Shown here in pieces: positions 11,701 through 25,700 of a stretch of 64,000 nucleotides of DNA (position 1 is its first letter; each line of letters starts with the position of its first letter). Location of the stretch: NCBI RefSeq assembly GCF_021155765.1, contig NC_060105.1, forward strand, positions 6,384,001 to 6,448,000, read 5' to 3'. The notes beneath the pieces are model-generated. The model had not been told where the DNA came from. It made no database searches and saw nothing but the letters and a program-made list of their open reading frames with translations. Origin of the DNA: Diprion similis (Eukaryota; Arthropoda; Insecta; Hymenoptera; Diprionidae). Made by a program: the position numbers and the translations under genes.

Positions 11701-14700
11701 CAAGTAAACACATTTTACTTGATTACCATATCAATCACTATATGCATACGTTTCCGGAAATGGAGGTAATAATATGATAACATCAACTTATACATTGAAC
11801 GTGGTTTTTCCGATTCTATGGAAAATGCATAGTCAAATAGTACTAAAAAACATAATTTTCTATGCTAAATCAAAGCTGTGGCGCCAAACATTCGGGCATG
11901 CAAAAATTTCTTAATTTTTTTTTTTTTTTTTTTTTTTGCATTTCCAGATAACTGAACTCGTGACTGAAAGGGTTAATGAATAGACTGTTTAAAAAAAATA
12001 ATTCCTGTACACTTTTCCCATCTTATTTGTTTATTTATGAAAATTTATGGTGTACCCAGTATGTCTGAGATTATTATCAAATTTCTTTAAATCTGTTCAG
12101 TAAAAACTTTCCAGGAAACGCGCTTGAATTGAATTATTGTTCCTCGATTCAAACAGAAGATCAAACGTCGCGTTTTCTTTACATTGCTCCGCTTGAAATT
12201 TTCTCCTCGAGATGAGCATCTTCATTAAAATTCTCTTATTACGAAGCTCAGTGGACAAAAATTCTCAAAAATTGCCTCGTAAGATTTTTCGTCGCGCCAA
12301 GTTACTTATACCTGCGTTGAGACAGAACGTTACACGTGTTAATCGAATACGTACTCGGAAAAATAAGAAACGAAACCTGATAAAAGCTGGTCGCAATAAT
12401 TTTTCCGAGTATTTGGGGAGATCGAGATTTCAGGAATATCAGAAATTTCCAGTAAACTTAGCAGCATCCGAGGCTTAGGTTTATATTATTGGGTATCGAT
12501 GTACGTATATTGACGAAATTCACCCGAACTATAAAATTTTCCATTAATATGTACGTTTGTAAAATTACTGAGAAATTATTCAAGGTTTCGGAGTAAGAAC
12601 TAAAACAAAATAAATATTTTTGTCGTCAACCCAGTAGCTCTGCCCAGGCAGTACCGCCCGCGGCAATTCGCAGCCCTAGAACTCTAAAGCGAGCTCTAAA
12701 GGTACCTAATCGATGTTGATCGTGAGCGTATATACACCTATGTACGTACGGCTCGTCAAAGTGATGAAACAGGTATACCTGCATTATTATGTGTACCAGC
12801 TTTAGCAAGCTAGGCTGTACGACATACGTGTGATGTAGATTTCACTCAATCAAGCAACAAATTAAAACCCTTTTTTTCCTCCCTCATAATTCTCTTTCAT
12901 ACTACTCGTATCTGCTCGCAAAGGGCAATCAGCGACGTAGTTCTATTAGGCAAATGATAGGGATAAAATTTTTATAAAATGGATGTGAAAATAAAAAAAG
13001 AAAATAAAATAAAAGAAAAAAGCAACATCCACCATTAAATTGGAAAGTGGATCCAAATATACCTGCACACGTCGGGCGGAGTACCGCAATTATTGGTACC
13101 GAGAAACGCATTGTAAACGTGAACATGACAGTATGTACCTCCTGTGCAATACATAGGTATATAACTCTCTCGAAGCGTGGCTGGAGAGCAACTGTTGCAG
13201 GATCAGCTTCGGTAGAAGTCTACCGATGTGGATGTGTACGACGAAGGATATGCACATAAATGATATATACAGGTGATCGCGGGGTTCGAATCCGTCCCTT
13301 TAATGCTTAGCGGTATTCAACCGGATGAATGCCTTGAAACGAATTTTCGGATTACGCCTGACCAGAGTTATAAAATGAATTTTCCTTTTCATGTTCGATA
13401 ATAATTGACAACCTGCAAAGAAATGGCGCTTGCTATGAAAATCGATGAAAATTTTGTGAAAAAACATGACTGCTCTCTGGGTAAAATGGTAAAATCGACA
13501 GTTGTTTGCAGAATATATAATAACAATATATCGTAGGACGTAGAATCTACACGTTTATGAAACATCAAAATTGTTCATTGAAAAAAGGAAATTCCGTTCT
13601 ATGATGCTCCGTTTAAAAGTTATCGTTGAATATAATATGTAATCAGTATATATATTGTAAACGAGTAATTTTATGTGATACATACAAACAGATGCCAGTG
13701 TGATGTTGTGTGCGTATGAGTAGAGGAGGGTGTGCGCGCAGCGTGACAGGTGAGAGATATAATATATAGTTACAGTAAGAAAGAGAGCTCACACACGCGC
13801 TATATTCTATCTAAAGACTAAAATGCAGTCCTGTAATGAGAATGATTGAATATAATTTGTTATTAAAACAAATAAACTTAAAAGATGTGTTAAATATTTA
13901 TTTCAACTATCCCAGCCTCAATATTGAACAATATGAATCAATAATAAACCTGATCTCAAACAGGAAAGTGCGTTTGAAGGGTTGCATATCGCGTAATGAT
14001 GGGCACGCTCACCCTTTTGCTAGACAACCTCTCCCCCCCTTCCGCGTGAACACGACGCGGCAAACAGAAAAAAAAAAAAAAAAAAAAAAAAATGACACCA
14101 TCGGATGCGCGAAGTGATGCGCGAGGCCCAAAATTTCATGATTTTAGGTTAGGGCGGCCGGCGTGTTGATCAGCTGCGCGCAGCGCGAGCGCCGCGAGCT
14201 TTTGCGGGAGATTCAAGCTTCACTTAGCCGGACACCTCGCAACGTCACGGGTAGCTCCAAGGCAACTACCAAGGCAACGGCGGCACCCAGGGCGTTGCGA
14301 GGGGTGTCTACCGTGCTATATGATGGTTTACAGGCGGCGCTAGATTTTCTGCCCGAGTTCAGATCGCAGGGCGTAAAGTGTAGGGATACATCTAGCGCAA
14401 TCCGTCCAGGGTCCGATTGTTGTTAGCGCCTTGGCGCGGCAGATCATTCCCATGGCACGTAATATTTTTTAAAAATATTCCAGGAACATGAGGGCTTTAG
14501 GAAAAAGTTTTTCAAGTTTTTTTTAACTATATATCTATGTAGCTACATCTGTATAAATGTATTTCAAACGATCTGGAATAATTGGAAAAATATTTTGTAT
14601 ATATCGTAAAATTTTCACAAATTTCGAGATATATTATTTATGGAATATTTGAATTGCGGCTAACTTTTGAAGCATTCGAAAAAAGTTGCAAACAAAAATG

Positions 14701-15545
14701 CATGTGTTAATTTTTATAAAATATCCGTAGGATTTTGGAATATTGGGAAAAGATTGTTTCCCACTTTTGAAATGTAAAAAAAAATTTATAGTGTAAAAAA
14801 TATTTCATATTCATAACATATTTCGAGCACGTTGATATAATTTCTATATTTCTGATATGTTGCAGAAATACTTCCGTTCCATCGACTAATACACAGTGCG
14901 ATCGACTTATCAAATGAGACATTCTTGAAATATATAACGCGCGGTGCTGGTAGGGGTTGGATCGTCCGGGTGGGCCGGAGGGTAGCGGCCGCGGTGGAGG
15001 TGGTGGACATAAAATCCTTCGCACATGCCTGGTGCATTCATTAGAGGGGATGTGCGACTGCAGCCAACACATCCCTGCATCATTCCGCGGCGTGCACTTC
15101 GTGCGCAACCCCGTCCGTCGCGTATCAACCGATATCCGGATATACTCTGCCCGACGCACCCTGCCGCCTTCCAGAGCTTGCAGTCACTCATTTTACTAAG
15201 TTTATCCGCAAGTGCATCACCATGTCTACGTGCACCGAATTTCAAATTTTATTCACGATCGTTATTGCATAGAGTCGAGGCTCATGATCGCCGCTGCATG
15301 AGCAGCCCCTAGTTTCCGAATTTCATGATTATATTGTTTATTTAAATGCGGTACGGGTCGGGGTTTATTCGAGTGATATAATCAATTAATAATCATAATA
15401 ACTAGTAATTGTTGCAGTAATGCCAATGACGTCGTTGTTTCAAAACACAAATATAAGTTATGGTAGCGATATCATAACAGGAACAACAATAACGCGATAA
15501 TAAGTTATATTAATATTTAGATGATGTAAAATTGTGAAAAGAACT
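8719..15545. other. Long non-coding region upstream of fruitless
   Basis: Nearly 7 kb without a supported gene. It holds a GA microsatellite (about 9555-9603), a T run near 11915-11937, a 25-base A run (14068-14092), and two GC-rich patches (about 14150-14440 and 14940-15190) that stand out from the AT-rich surroundings and could be promoters. Open frames within it are short or follow low-complexity DNA. Being just upstream of fruitless, it is a natural place for 5' UTR exons and promoters of that gene, but no exon can be fixed by sequence alone. Confidence 0.5.
10854..10960. promoter_or_regulatory. CRE/CCAAT cluster, candidate promoter or enhancer
   Basis: Within 107 bases there is a full palindromic CRE (TGACGTCA, 10854-10861), a half CRE (TGACGT, 10955-10960) and two inverted CCAAT boxes (ATTGG at 10897-10901 and 10939-10943). 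Such spacing is typical of CREB/NF-Y promoters. It may serve a distal fruitless transcript; no transcript evidence is available here. Confidence 0.35.
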
Positions 15546-15745
15546 CGAAGATATCAAAGTGCGAAATTTTTTATAAATAAATATTCTCTATGAGAACGAT
15601 TTCTTTTAGAATTAAAAAAAATTAAATCATCACCGAAGATTCAACGCTGAAGAGGCTTTCCACTACGACGACCAGGTTGCCGCCAATTTCAAGACCGGCG
15701 TTCATCATAAAAGGGTCGCGGCTTTAATCGGCCGCCAAAAATTTC

Positions 15746-16775
15746 ATGTCCATGAATTTGAGTAAACCAGGTAACAATGCGCTCTTTGCAAACGGCGTGC
15801 GTTGCTTACTTTATTATGCATATACATGTTTACATATATTACTTTTTCGATCAAATTTTGCGTCCGGGAACGCTGGACATCAATCAACGGTTTCTTTGAT
15901 CTGCAGTGCCAAAAGTATGCTTCTAATGAAACGAAAGAGAAGACTGAAAAAAAGGAAACATTTTCCTCGATTGTCCGATTTTGCAATTGACGTTTACGTC
16001 ATATTCATATGTTCACTGAATTTCTCCTATTTACGTAAATTTCAACATATCTACGTTATATGCAATTTGTATGTTTGATGGAATTTGTGTTTGCACATGC
16101 ATTTCGCAGTTGTTGCATTATTTTCACTGGGTTGTGATATCTTGATCAAAAGATATCGTTGATAAAAAAAAAAATTGATGTCAACCTGAATATTATTTTC
16201 AACAAGTCACGTTGGAAGATAATGAAAATACATTCAGCACAACGTCGTTATATCAATGAAAAAAGTAATTGAAAGTTATCCGATAATATTCCGTAATTTG
16301 ATTTAACGATACGTCATCACGGAAGATCAACAACGAAGATCATCAAGGAAGATCAGAAGATTATGTATTTGAAATTGAATGATTAATTTATTAATACCTG
16401 AAATTGTACGAATTGAAGTTAATATGAATACCGAGTACCCACGCTATTACAATTAAATCACTCTAAATCATTAATCCCACGTTCGAACGGTGGAAATACA
16501 ACGAGAAATGATGCCAGGATGTATTTGTCAAAGAATGAAAAGAAACAAGATACAAATCGATAATGTCTCGTAAAAAGTTTCACGACTCGTTGGCAAGCAT
16601 CGGGATGTCGCGTCAAATGCGGCGTTTGAATTTGAGCGCCCTTTCCGCTGGCTGGTTCGGCAGATGCACGAAGGTCAAAAGTATTTTAAAAATAAGGCCG
16701 TAGGCATTAGTAGATTGATATGGCAGTGGATGTTAAGGGTCGGGTGGCGTTGTAATGGCAAAAAGTTTGCGAAAG
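15746..16775 (+). other. fru: fru sex-regulated 5' exon (male donor 15770, female donor 16775)
   Basis: An ATG at 15746 opens a frame that reaches a donor (CCAG/gtaaca) after 15770 in phase 1. The acceptor at 17568 (gattgtag) leads 23 bases before the BTB-exon ATG, so the join restores frame and adds 16 residues (MSMNLSKP then GLGLEIDN) before MDQQ. If this donor is skipped, the frame runs on and stops at 16076-16078, while a near-perfect donor (AAAG/gtgagt) lies after 16775. Between the two donors sit the GAAGAT repeats. This is the layout of the Drosophila fru P1 exon: male donor first, Tra-responsive repeats, then female donor, with the female frame closed. The 5' end of the exon is not known. 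The model is inferred, since no transcripts were available. Confidence 0.6.
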
Positions 16776-19700
16776 GTGAGTAATTCTCCGTATATCAACA
16801 AACCTTCGATATTTCTTAATACACAACGGGAATCGTCTCTACCGTATACACGTATTCATAACAAAAATATCTTATCTGTCTACGGCGTATAGTTGAAAAC
16901 GACGATACGAATCGTAAATTTTTCGCGAATGAGCGTACCAGAAATGCACTGGCGACAATGGCGACCAAGCTTCGCGAATAGTGACATTGTCGAAAACATT
17001 TACTCCGAAATATACGAATTAACATATTTGTGGGTGGTGTATATTGCGACGCAATTTCCACTCTAACCTCGTCGATAGGCTGACTAGTGGCATTTGAAGG
17101 AATTCGCAATCGCGTACCGCGTAAACTCGAGGTCGAGTTGCAAAAATGTTTTTGACACGTGTAGTAATTTCCTGAACCCTGAAGGGTTTTACAGTTATAT
17201 TGCAATGTGGCACGTTTGCACAGTGTGGAAGAACTAGATATTGTGGAGTGAGTGGCTATCGAGTTTTTCTAGTTTTTAGTATTGATACTACAGAGTGCAA
17301 GGGTTGACTGGATAAGTCGCTTGGTTTTATCATTTTCCTCACTCCTGTTTTTACCACCAAAGACTCGGTACACATACTAAGTACATACATAAACCACATT
17401 CTTCCTTATTTTTCTTGGACTGTGGTTTTATTTTGTGTTGTTCTTCCTCTTTAAAGAAAAAGAAAAGAAAAAAAAACCATATATAATAATAATAATAAAA
17501 CAAAGAAAGAAAAAAAAAAAGACAACGAACCAGGCTAAGGAAGTTTAGCACAGTTAGTTTGATTGTAGGGTTGGGACTGGAGATAGACAACATGGACCAA
17601 CAGTATTGCCTCCGGTGGAACAACCATCCTGCCAACCTGACGGACGTGTTAAGCTCTTTACTCGCACGCGAAGCGCTCTGCGACGTTACATTGGCCTGCG
17701 TAGGCGAAACTTTCAAAGCCCACCAAACTATATTATCGGCGTGTAGTCCGTACTTCGAGAACATATTTCTACAGAACACTCATCCGCATCCGATAATATT
17801 TCTAAAGGATGTTAACGACACAGAGATGAAGGCTTTGCTGCACTTTATGTACAAGGGCGAAGTTAATGTTAGTCAACATTTGTTACCTATGTTCCTCAAG
17901 ACTGCGGAAGCTTTGCAAATTAGGGGACTCACTGATAATAGTGTAAATAACAAAACTGAAGAAAAAAGTCCATCGCCCGAACCCGAAACCCAGACCAGCA
18001 CGAGGCATACCGAATCGCCAAATCTTCAATCCCATCCAGAAAAAAGGAAAAGGAAAATTTCTACAAATTACGATGTCTCTCTCACCGGGCCTCCAAGCGA
18101 AAGATTTTTGTCTGATTCTCAAGTAAGTCAATGTTGATGACAATTTTCTTCCTACACATTTTAATTTTTCAACTTAGTATAAAACTGATCAAAGGTTAAA
18201 TTTTACTGCGTAGGAATTAATGGATTTCAGAGAAAACCTCTGAAGAAGGTTAATAATATCAAAAGTACTATATTTATTCTGCAAGAAAATTCATCTCAGG
18301 GATGATTCTCGTAACCTTGATATTTTTCTTAATTAGATAAATTTCTTAATTTGAGTACGAAGTAACAGACGTTCAATATTTGCAGTGAAAATTCCATATG
18401 CTTGTATTCGATTCTTCATTTTGGCTCATCGATCTTGTGCAAATATGATTGACACAGTTTTCAAATCATTGAGTCACGTACGATAAAATTATCTTCTTAA
18501 GTTTAATAAAAATAATACAACAAATGAAATTACTAATGAAATTTTCTAAAAATTGACCGGTTGTTGAAAATTATGTTCTTGAATTGATTTTGATTAAATA
18601 CCAAAATAATTGTCTAACCGAGCGGCATCAAATTAGTGCACGTATTTATGCTACATCTGGCTCGCATTCAACTTCTACTTTTTGTCACATCTTCTTGAAG
18701 CTTTAATCAAGAAAAAATAAAATTCAGATGAATGTAATCTTATGTAATTTTGAATTAGCTCATTATTCATGTCTTAGTACAACACTACAGATAAGATTAG
18801 TTTAAATATCATATTCACATGTGTGAAAGTGTACTCTCTTTCATATTATTTGACTGGTATATGGATTTGAAGTGAAAATTTTCATAAATTACCGTTATAT
18901 TTTCATCTCGATATTTGATAAGAAAGAATTGATTTGTTGAAAAACTACTTGCATTTGTCGAAACAAGATGAAATGTAAAGAACAAGCTGGAACGTTCGCG
19001 CCAAGTATATGTTAAAAGTAGGAATTTTAATATCTTTGCAAACTTCTTCAAACTTGCTGTCAAGTGTAAAAAAATTTGATTATTGTAGCAAGTTTTTCAA
19101 TTTCAGACATCGTCTCAATGTAGTTACAAATCAAGTCCCCCAGTAATTCCGAAATTAAATAATACACTGGGGAGTGATGTGGAGGATGGTGGAAGACCCA
19201 TCACTCCGTCGTCTCAGCCTCAGCCTCCTATAAAACAAGAAATTGACCACCACCTATCTGAATTTCCCGAAAACATCACCCTTCCCGTAAGTAATAATAT
19301 TTGTTTGTTGCATTTTTCATTACTATCGTCAGTAAGAAGGCGTATTTTGTTAGGAGCGCTACCAATGCTAACTATGATTTTATTGTCTTCCTCAAGACTG
19401 TAAATCTTTTCGAACAACTGACGATGTTCGAGCAGCTTGATATTCGAATTTCTTATAAATCGAAATTGTTTTTTCATTTTACCATTCTTCCTTGCTATGA
19501 ACTCAATAACTCATATTCAGCATTACAACGTATTATCATTAAAAAATATTGTTATACTTGATATAATAGTGCTTGGCACCTCAACTTTACAGCTGGATTT
19601 TCCTGCCATTGTTTCATGTATTCCATTGTGTGATACCTCAAACTTAAATCCAGCTCTGTCGCGTTGTTAAAATGATCAATCTCAATATTGAACAGGTTAT

Positions 19701-22700
19701 TTGATTTTTTAATAAACCTTTGGAGCAAGCATTTACATGTAACGTGCACGTCGGCACAAGTTTCCTGTTAGTGAATATCATTAACATAATTTTGCACTGA
19801 CATTCACCAGGTATTATAATAAATTCGTGCAATAATTCGTATTGCACAGTTACGGCGAAGAAACCTGAACACGGTTGCGTGAGATTCAGGTTGCAAAATT
19901 ATTATTCGTCATTTGTTAGATTTTCACCATATGATACAGCAAGTTCGTTCTTATTGACGAGCTTTTTCATTAAATTACACACTACGAATCGAATAATTTT
20001 GTTTATACTAGATCCAAGATCATGTAAAGTTTTGTTTTCAAAATTTTCTACATATTATAGATGAGCTAGTACCTCTTCTCCTTGCAAGAGTAAAGTTTAA
20101 AGCATTACCAAACGAATCTCTTAGAATTAAAGAGCAGTTGGGTAACCCTCCGCTTATTGACTCGCAATTTTTTAAAACCATTTTATTTGTCAACAATTTA
20201 CATTCAGCTCTTTTCCAACGCCATACAAATCCGTTTATATGGCCATTTTATGTAAGACTGAGAAAAGTACATTACATTAATTGATCGGTAAGTGAATCGA
20301 GAAGTGAAAATATGAGTATTCTAAAGCGAGTGCACTGACAGTGTATTCACAAATGTCCACTCTCTATTCAGATACTTTCTATAGATAGTAAATATTGTAA
20401 GTGCAATATATTATACTTAATCAATTACGAAAAATCTTAGCATTTTCATGGTAAAACTATTGCAGATGACCCAAGTATGTTGGATTAAGCGGTCGGGCTT
20501 ATTCGTATATCCTCTACACTGCAAGGAAATTATTATTACATTGAAACATCTAGACATAGATACGATTCTATGATTTTAGCTAATAGGAGATTCTTCATGG
20601 GTGCGCAGAACATAAATGTATGTTCAAATGTCACAATGTTACTCCAAGGAAAGAACTTATCTTTTAGACATGTACTTATAGTTTCGATTGCTTTTTTTTT
20701 TTTTTTTTCTAATCAATCTTCATCATTCTATTCAAGGTGCGTTGCTTGTTTTTTAAAAATACATGTTTTCGATACTGCTTCCTCAACAAAAATCAGTTGA
20801 TGCAAAAATAATCTGGCCGCTAATTGTTGATTATTTCCTTGGTCGAATAAAACATTTGAAGGAAGGGATATGTGGAGTTGAGAAAAGGAAACAAAAAAGA
20901 ACTTTTTTCTTTGGAAAAAAAAAAAAAATTTGAAATCATTAGATGTGTTTATTAAACACATGTCCTTTCCTTCTCTGTTGACAGACTAATGTGGCGCGGG
21001 AGGTTCAAAGTGATGGGAAGAGTGAAAAAACAATGGATGATCAGAACACGCAGGTTGATTCTAGCAATCGTAACTCTCTTCCAAAGCATGTCTCGCGCAA
21101 AACGGCCATCATGGCTGGAGGCTACCTTTCAGTCAGAGCGCCAGATGTCCTATTCAGTTACTACGGAGAGACAGACAAATTATGTATCACGGAAAATTGT
21201 GTATCACCCCATGAACAATCTTATGCGATTAAGTCTCATTACACGGTACAAGCTGAGCCTGGGCAATCTCATACTTTCGCTTCACAAGTTAGCCCAGTCA
21301 GCACTAAATCGCAGGATGATCTTAATTCTTTTATCAATGTTGGTTCGGATATCCTGCGACGGGAACTGTCAGCTCCTCAGTTAAGTCCAAGCGAATTGTT
21401 ATCTCGTTCTCATTTAGGGAAAAGAATAGGCAAATTCAGGCCAGGCTGGTTGGAAATGTTTAATTGGTTACGGTACGATGAGAAATCTCATATAATGTAT
21501 TGCAAGTATTGCAGAAAGTGGAGCGAAACTATTCCAGAAATTCGTACATCCTTCGCAGCTGGGAATGGAAATTTTAGGCTCGAGATAGTCAATCATCACG
21601 ACAAATGTAAAGCACATAATTTATGCATTGCTAAAGAGGCTGAATCAAAAAAATACTTTTATCGACACATGAAATAAGCAGCTGAATGTGTCAATGACAC
21701 AATTTTCCACATATCCATTAACATTCCTACCTGCAACACGAGCAGCTTCATTATGTTAAAAGGATATTATTTGTTATGTTGTGTGAAACGTATTTTTAAC
21801 ACATTTTTTTATGTAAACTCCTCTCAAAGACACACCGTTACTACATTATGTAGATATCATTATGAAATTGGTTGGATCTTCGTAATTTTACTGGAGCGTC
21901 CCCTGTAGCTAAAATATATTGTGATAATATTTTTCACGGTTGCAATGTGTAATCGAGCTTGACTTCTTGTACATTTAAATACTTTTTACTAGTATCTGAA
22001 CCAGAGTACATTGGTCAGTTCGATACATGTGCTCGAGCAATAGAAATAATTACTTGAATATTAAATCTACTTTTGGAGCATTTTCTAATATTAATTCCCA
22101 GTGTACAGTAAAAGTTACTGTGAATATTACGCAAAGGTGGTTATACCAAACACTTGCGGTGATTCCATGCTTCGCGTAAACCACCGAAGATCAATTCTCA
22201 TTCTAAATACCAATAGATCGTTTAATACGTATAATAATCATGAGACAATAAGAAATATTTTTATGTGGGCAGGTTATTAAAGTTGTTATTATATTCTTTG
22301 AATTGTTGAAATTATCGTTAATCTATAACAATGTCACGATTATGTTAATAATTAGTACGACATTTTTGTATACAAAAATTTAATTTCTTATTCATTACTA
22401 TTATTAGACAATATCATTATCAACATGTACTTATTGTTCACTGGATAAAAAACACTTTAATAATTGAATTATTATTATTATAATACAGATTTTCGGCAAC
22501 CAAAAGCAAGAATTTTTTTTTCTATCCACAGTAAATTTGCCATGTCTCATCAAAAGCATAATGCTGAATATAAGAAATGAGTATTATACATTGGCTGAAA
22601 AATGATTGGCATCAATTCCTCCATCGGCAAAGCTCGTTATACACAGTCCTAATAACGACAGTTGCAAGAAAATTGAAGCTGTTTATATACACTAAATAAT

Positions 22701-25700
22701 AACAGCTATTTTCGATGTAACACTAACTATGACACTAAATTGCCCCATTGTCATGCACAGGGACATCCTGTAAGTCTCTTAGGAGAGGATGGAGGGCCAA
22801 CCACAGGTACCCTCAGTGACGGCGTACCAGGAACAGAACCATCTGAACACCACAACCCACATGAAATGCTTGACGGACTTGATGGTAAGATCTGAACTCA
22901 TTAAAATGACATTTTAACACGATCTAACATATTTCCTACGCTGTTAATAAAAAGCAAATCCCTTTCTCAGAGACACTCAATGAGTAAAATATTTGATAAC
23001 ACACATTTTACTCGGTAGTAGTCGAATTAATATTACTCGAGTGAAATTGACAGAAACTCGTGTGTGCAACTTTGATGAAACGTTGTGAAAGAACTTTAGA
23101 ACGTTAGATTTTATGCTTTATTTATACCTATTATGAAATTTAACAACTCAATTGGCTCTCAAAAATCACATCTTATTTCTATAACGGCTTTCTCATATTG
23201 TGTTGATTATCTGATTTTTATCATGTCTATTTACTCTGACAGAATTTATATGTACAAGACTGGATTTTATTTGAATATTTGTTACATCTTTTATTCAGAA
23301 GTTGGCTGCGATGGGAAATATGTTGGATGAAAAGAAATCGTGGGAATACTGTGCATGCTTACTAAAATTAAACTTCCAAATAATATGATATAACGTAAAA
23401 GTATCCCTCGATTTCAAATGACGTGAGTAGCCAAATGTATATTATAGGATCCAGGTTATTATGTAAACTTTAGTATTGTGGTGATGGTATTGTGCATTTG
23501 CTGATTCAGTGTATTAGAATTATGCAAGTGTGTTATCATGACAGCACCTAACAATTTTCGTTTGTTGAAACTATAAGCAAATGGACCATACTTGCGAAAT
23601 TTCGATATAGCGTGTGGGTTGCTAAGTAAGTTTGATGATTCTGTTGATTACTGATGTGTCGAATACGAGTACGAGGTATTCTTCGAAGGTATCAAACCAC
23701 TCCAATTTCAAGCGTTCAAAGAGATCCGGCGCTATGGAAGGAGGCAAGCAAGAATATAACATGTTTACTAGACGTCTGTATCTCAAAGTTATACGTTTCT
23801 TTCTCATCGAAGGGTTATGTAAGTTTCTTCATATTTTGATAGGAAGCTTTCAAATAAATCTAAATATCAAGCTGATATAAAGAATTACAGTACTGTTGAT
23901 TATTACAACCGACAAACAATGGTTTTTTTTTTATATCTCACTTTGGTATTTAGGATTTTGAATCTACGAAAGTTGCGTCTGTCAGCATATGTCGATACAC
24001 ATACAATACTTCCTTGAATAGAATACTATCATTGACTATATTGTTGTTTGATGAAAATAACTTCTGGCGCTTGGTCGTAATCGGGACGTTGAAAATGTTG
24101 CGATGTGTTATAGATCCTTTGAAACAACCTCCTGTACCCGAAGACATACGAATGTGTGCGTGTCTATGCAGTAGGTTTGTGTGAGGTGTGCGTGAATGTA
24201 TGTATGCAGAGATCAATTGCTGACTTGATACTTCGGTATAAATTGGGGTTTCCGGTGCATGTCTGTATTCTACTCTCTTGCATTCCTTACCGTGTCTACA
24301 AAAAAGTACCTAGCGAACTCGACCATCATTCTCATATCTTATATGCTGTTCATTTGCTGTTGCATGGTGTTACCATTTGACACTGTCCATTTCAAGGATG
24401 AAATGCGTTTTTTAAAATGCGAGTGAAGAAAAAAAAAAGATAACAAAAGCCGAACGATACAAAAAAAAAATATATATATATATATTCACTGTCGTGATGC
24501 GTTTGCGTTCTATTTAGCAACAGTCTTGACAATTGTAGTGTGTGAAATAAGTAGAAGAGCCGAAGATGAAATGACGTCGTCAGTTGGCAATTTACGATGT
24601 TTGAGAAACGTAAGCATAAAAGTATTGCTATTTAGTATTCTTTTTTAATTTACCTTTACAAGTAGGTGTGTGCTTATATAATATATTTGCTAAAGTAGGT
24701 TCGGTATGTTGTTTCAATTGATTAAATGTATTTCTATACCTGAAAGAAATGATGATAATAATAATAAATAATTGTAGAGCCTGGACTTTGTTAGATTCAA
24801 TTGTAATGATATATTAAAGATTCAAAAGGGATCTTGTATTCCAGGATCGACAGGAACTAGCGAAAAAGAAAAGGACGTAAAATATGACAATTATAAAATA
24901 GACACACACCTTGGTTTGGAATGTTGTAAGATCTGTGGAAAAACTGTGGCCAACGTTAAAAAGCACATGAAATCACATTTCCCTGACAAATATCAGTGTC
25001 ACATATGTCTGATATCATTGACCAGATCCGACAATCTAAAGAGACATATTAAGCTGAAACATGGAATTCGAGAGGGAAATCATCCCTCGCCGTTCATGCC
25101 TTTGGATACGAAACATTTTTTAGGAAAAGATAACGCGGACTATCTCACCTAAATACAAGGCATCAATACCTAATCGCTAAAAGAAAAACAGAACGAAACA
25201 AAATAAAAATAATATATATATATATATATATTTATATATAATTTAAAAACTCACGTACACGATATTATATTCCCTTCCCAGAATCCAAAAGACCCTCCCC
25301 TCCCTCAGCCCCTCCCTCTCATAACTAATATATATTTGCCATTGTTGTAATTGCCATTTTAGTAATTTATTTAGGGAAACAGTATTATACAAAAAGGTTG
25401 TGAAAAACGTCGAAGACTGAATAAGAATTTAGAGTCATTAAGATTATGGCTCAATTAAGTCATTGTAACTAGTCTCAAGCCCATGGGCTAATTGTAAACA
25501 GGTTTTTAGGCTTTCTTGTGGTGCCTTTTAGTACAAGACTAATCAATATGTAATCTTTAATACATATAATTCATAACAGTACATACCTAGATAAATGCAT
25601 GTCTGATCAAGTACGTTCCGTCGCAAATCTTTTCTATTTAGATGGTCATTTTTACCCTCGCTTTTCTCTATTTACAGATTCGACATTTTTTACTCCTCCA

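Noticed and set aside
12212-12478. Plus-strand frame of 88 codons rich in Arg/Lys/Asn
   Set aside because: AT-rich composition, no homology recognised, no splice partners.
13262-13305. tRNA-like B box (ggttcgaatccgtccc)
   Set aside because: No A box, no acceptor-stem pairing and no cloverleaf could be drawn around it.
14707-15245. Several overlapping minus-strand frames of 80-150 codons
   Set aside because: They overlap each other in a GC-rich patch with no recognisable domain; the open length is explained by base composition.
17592-18122. BTB exon as lola rather than fruitless
   Set aside because: The residues [29 protein letters not shown] and [11 protein letters not shown] fit Fru; Lola has a different N terminus and target-loop sequence.
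24518-24609. Extra fru exon-like block with acceptor ctatttag and donor gtaagc
   Set aside because: It enters in phase 1 but leaves in phase 0, which would break the frame of every zinc-finger exon.
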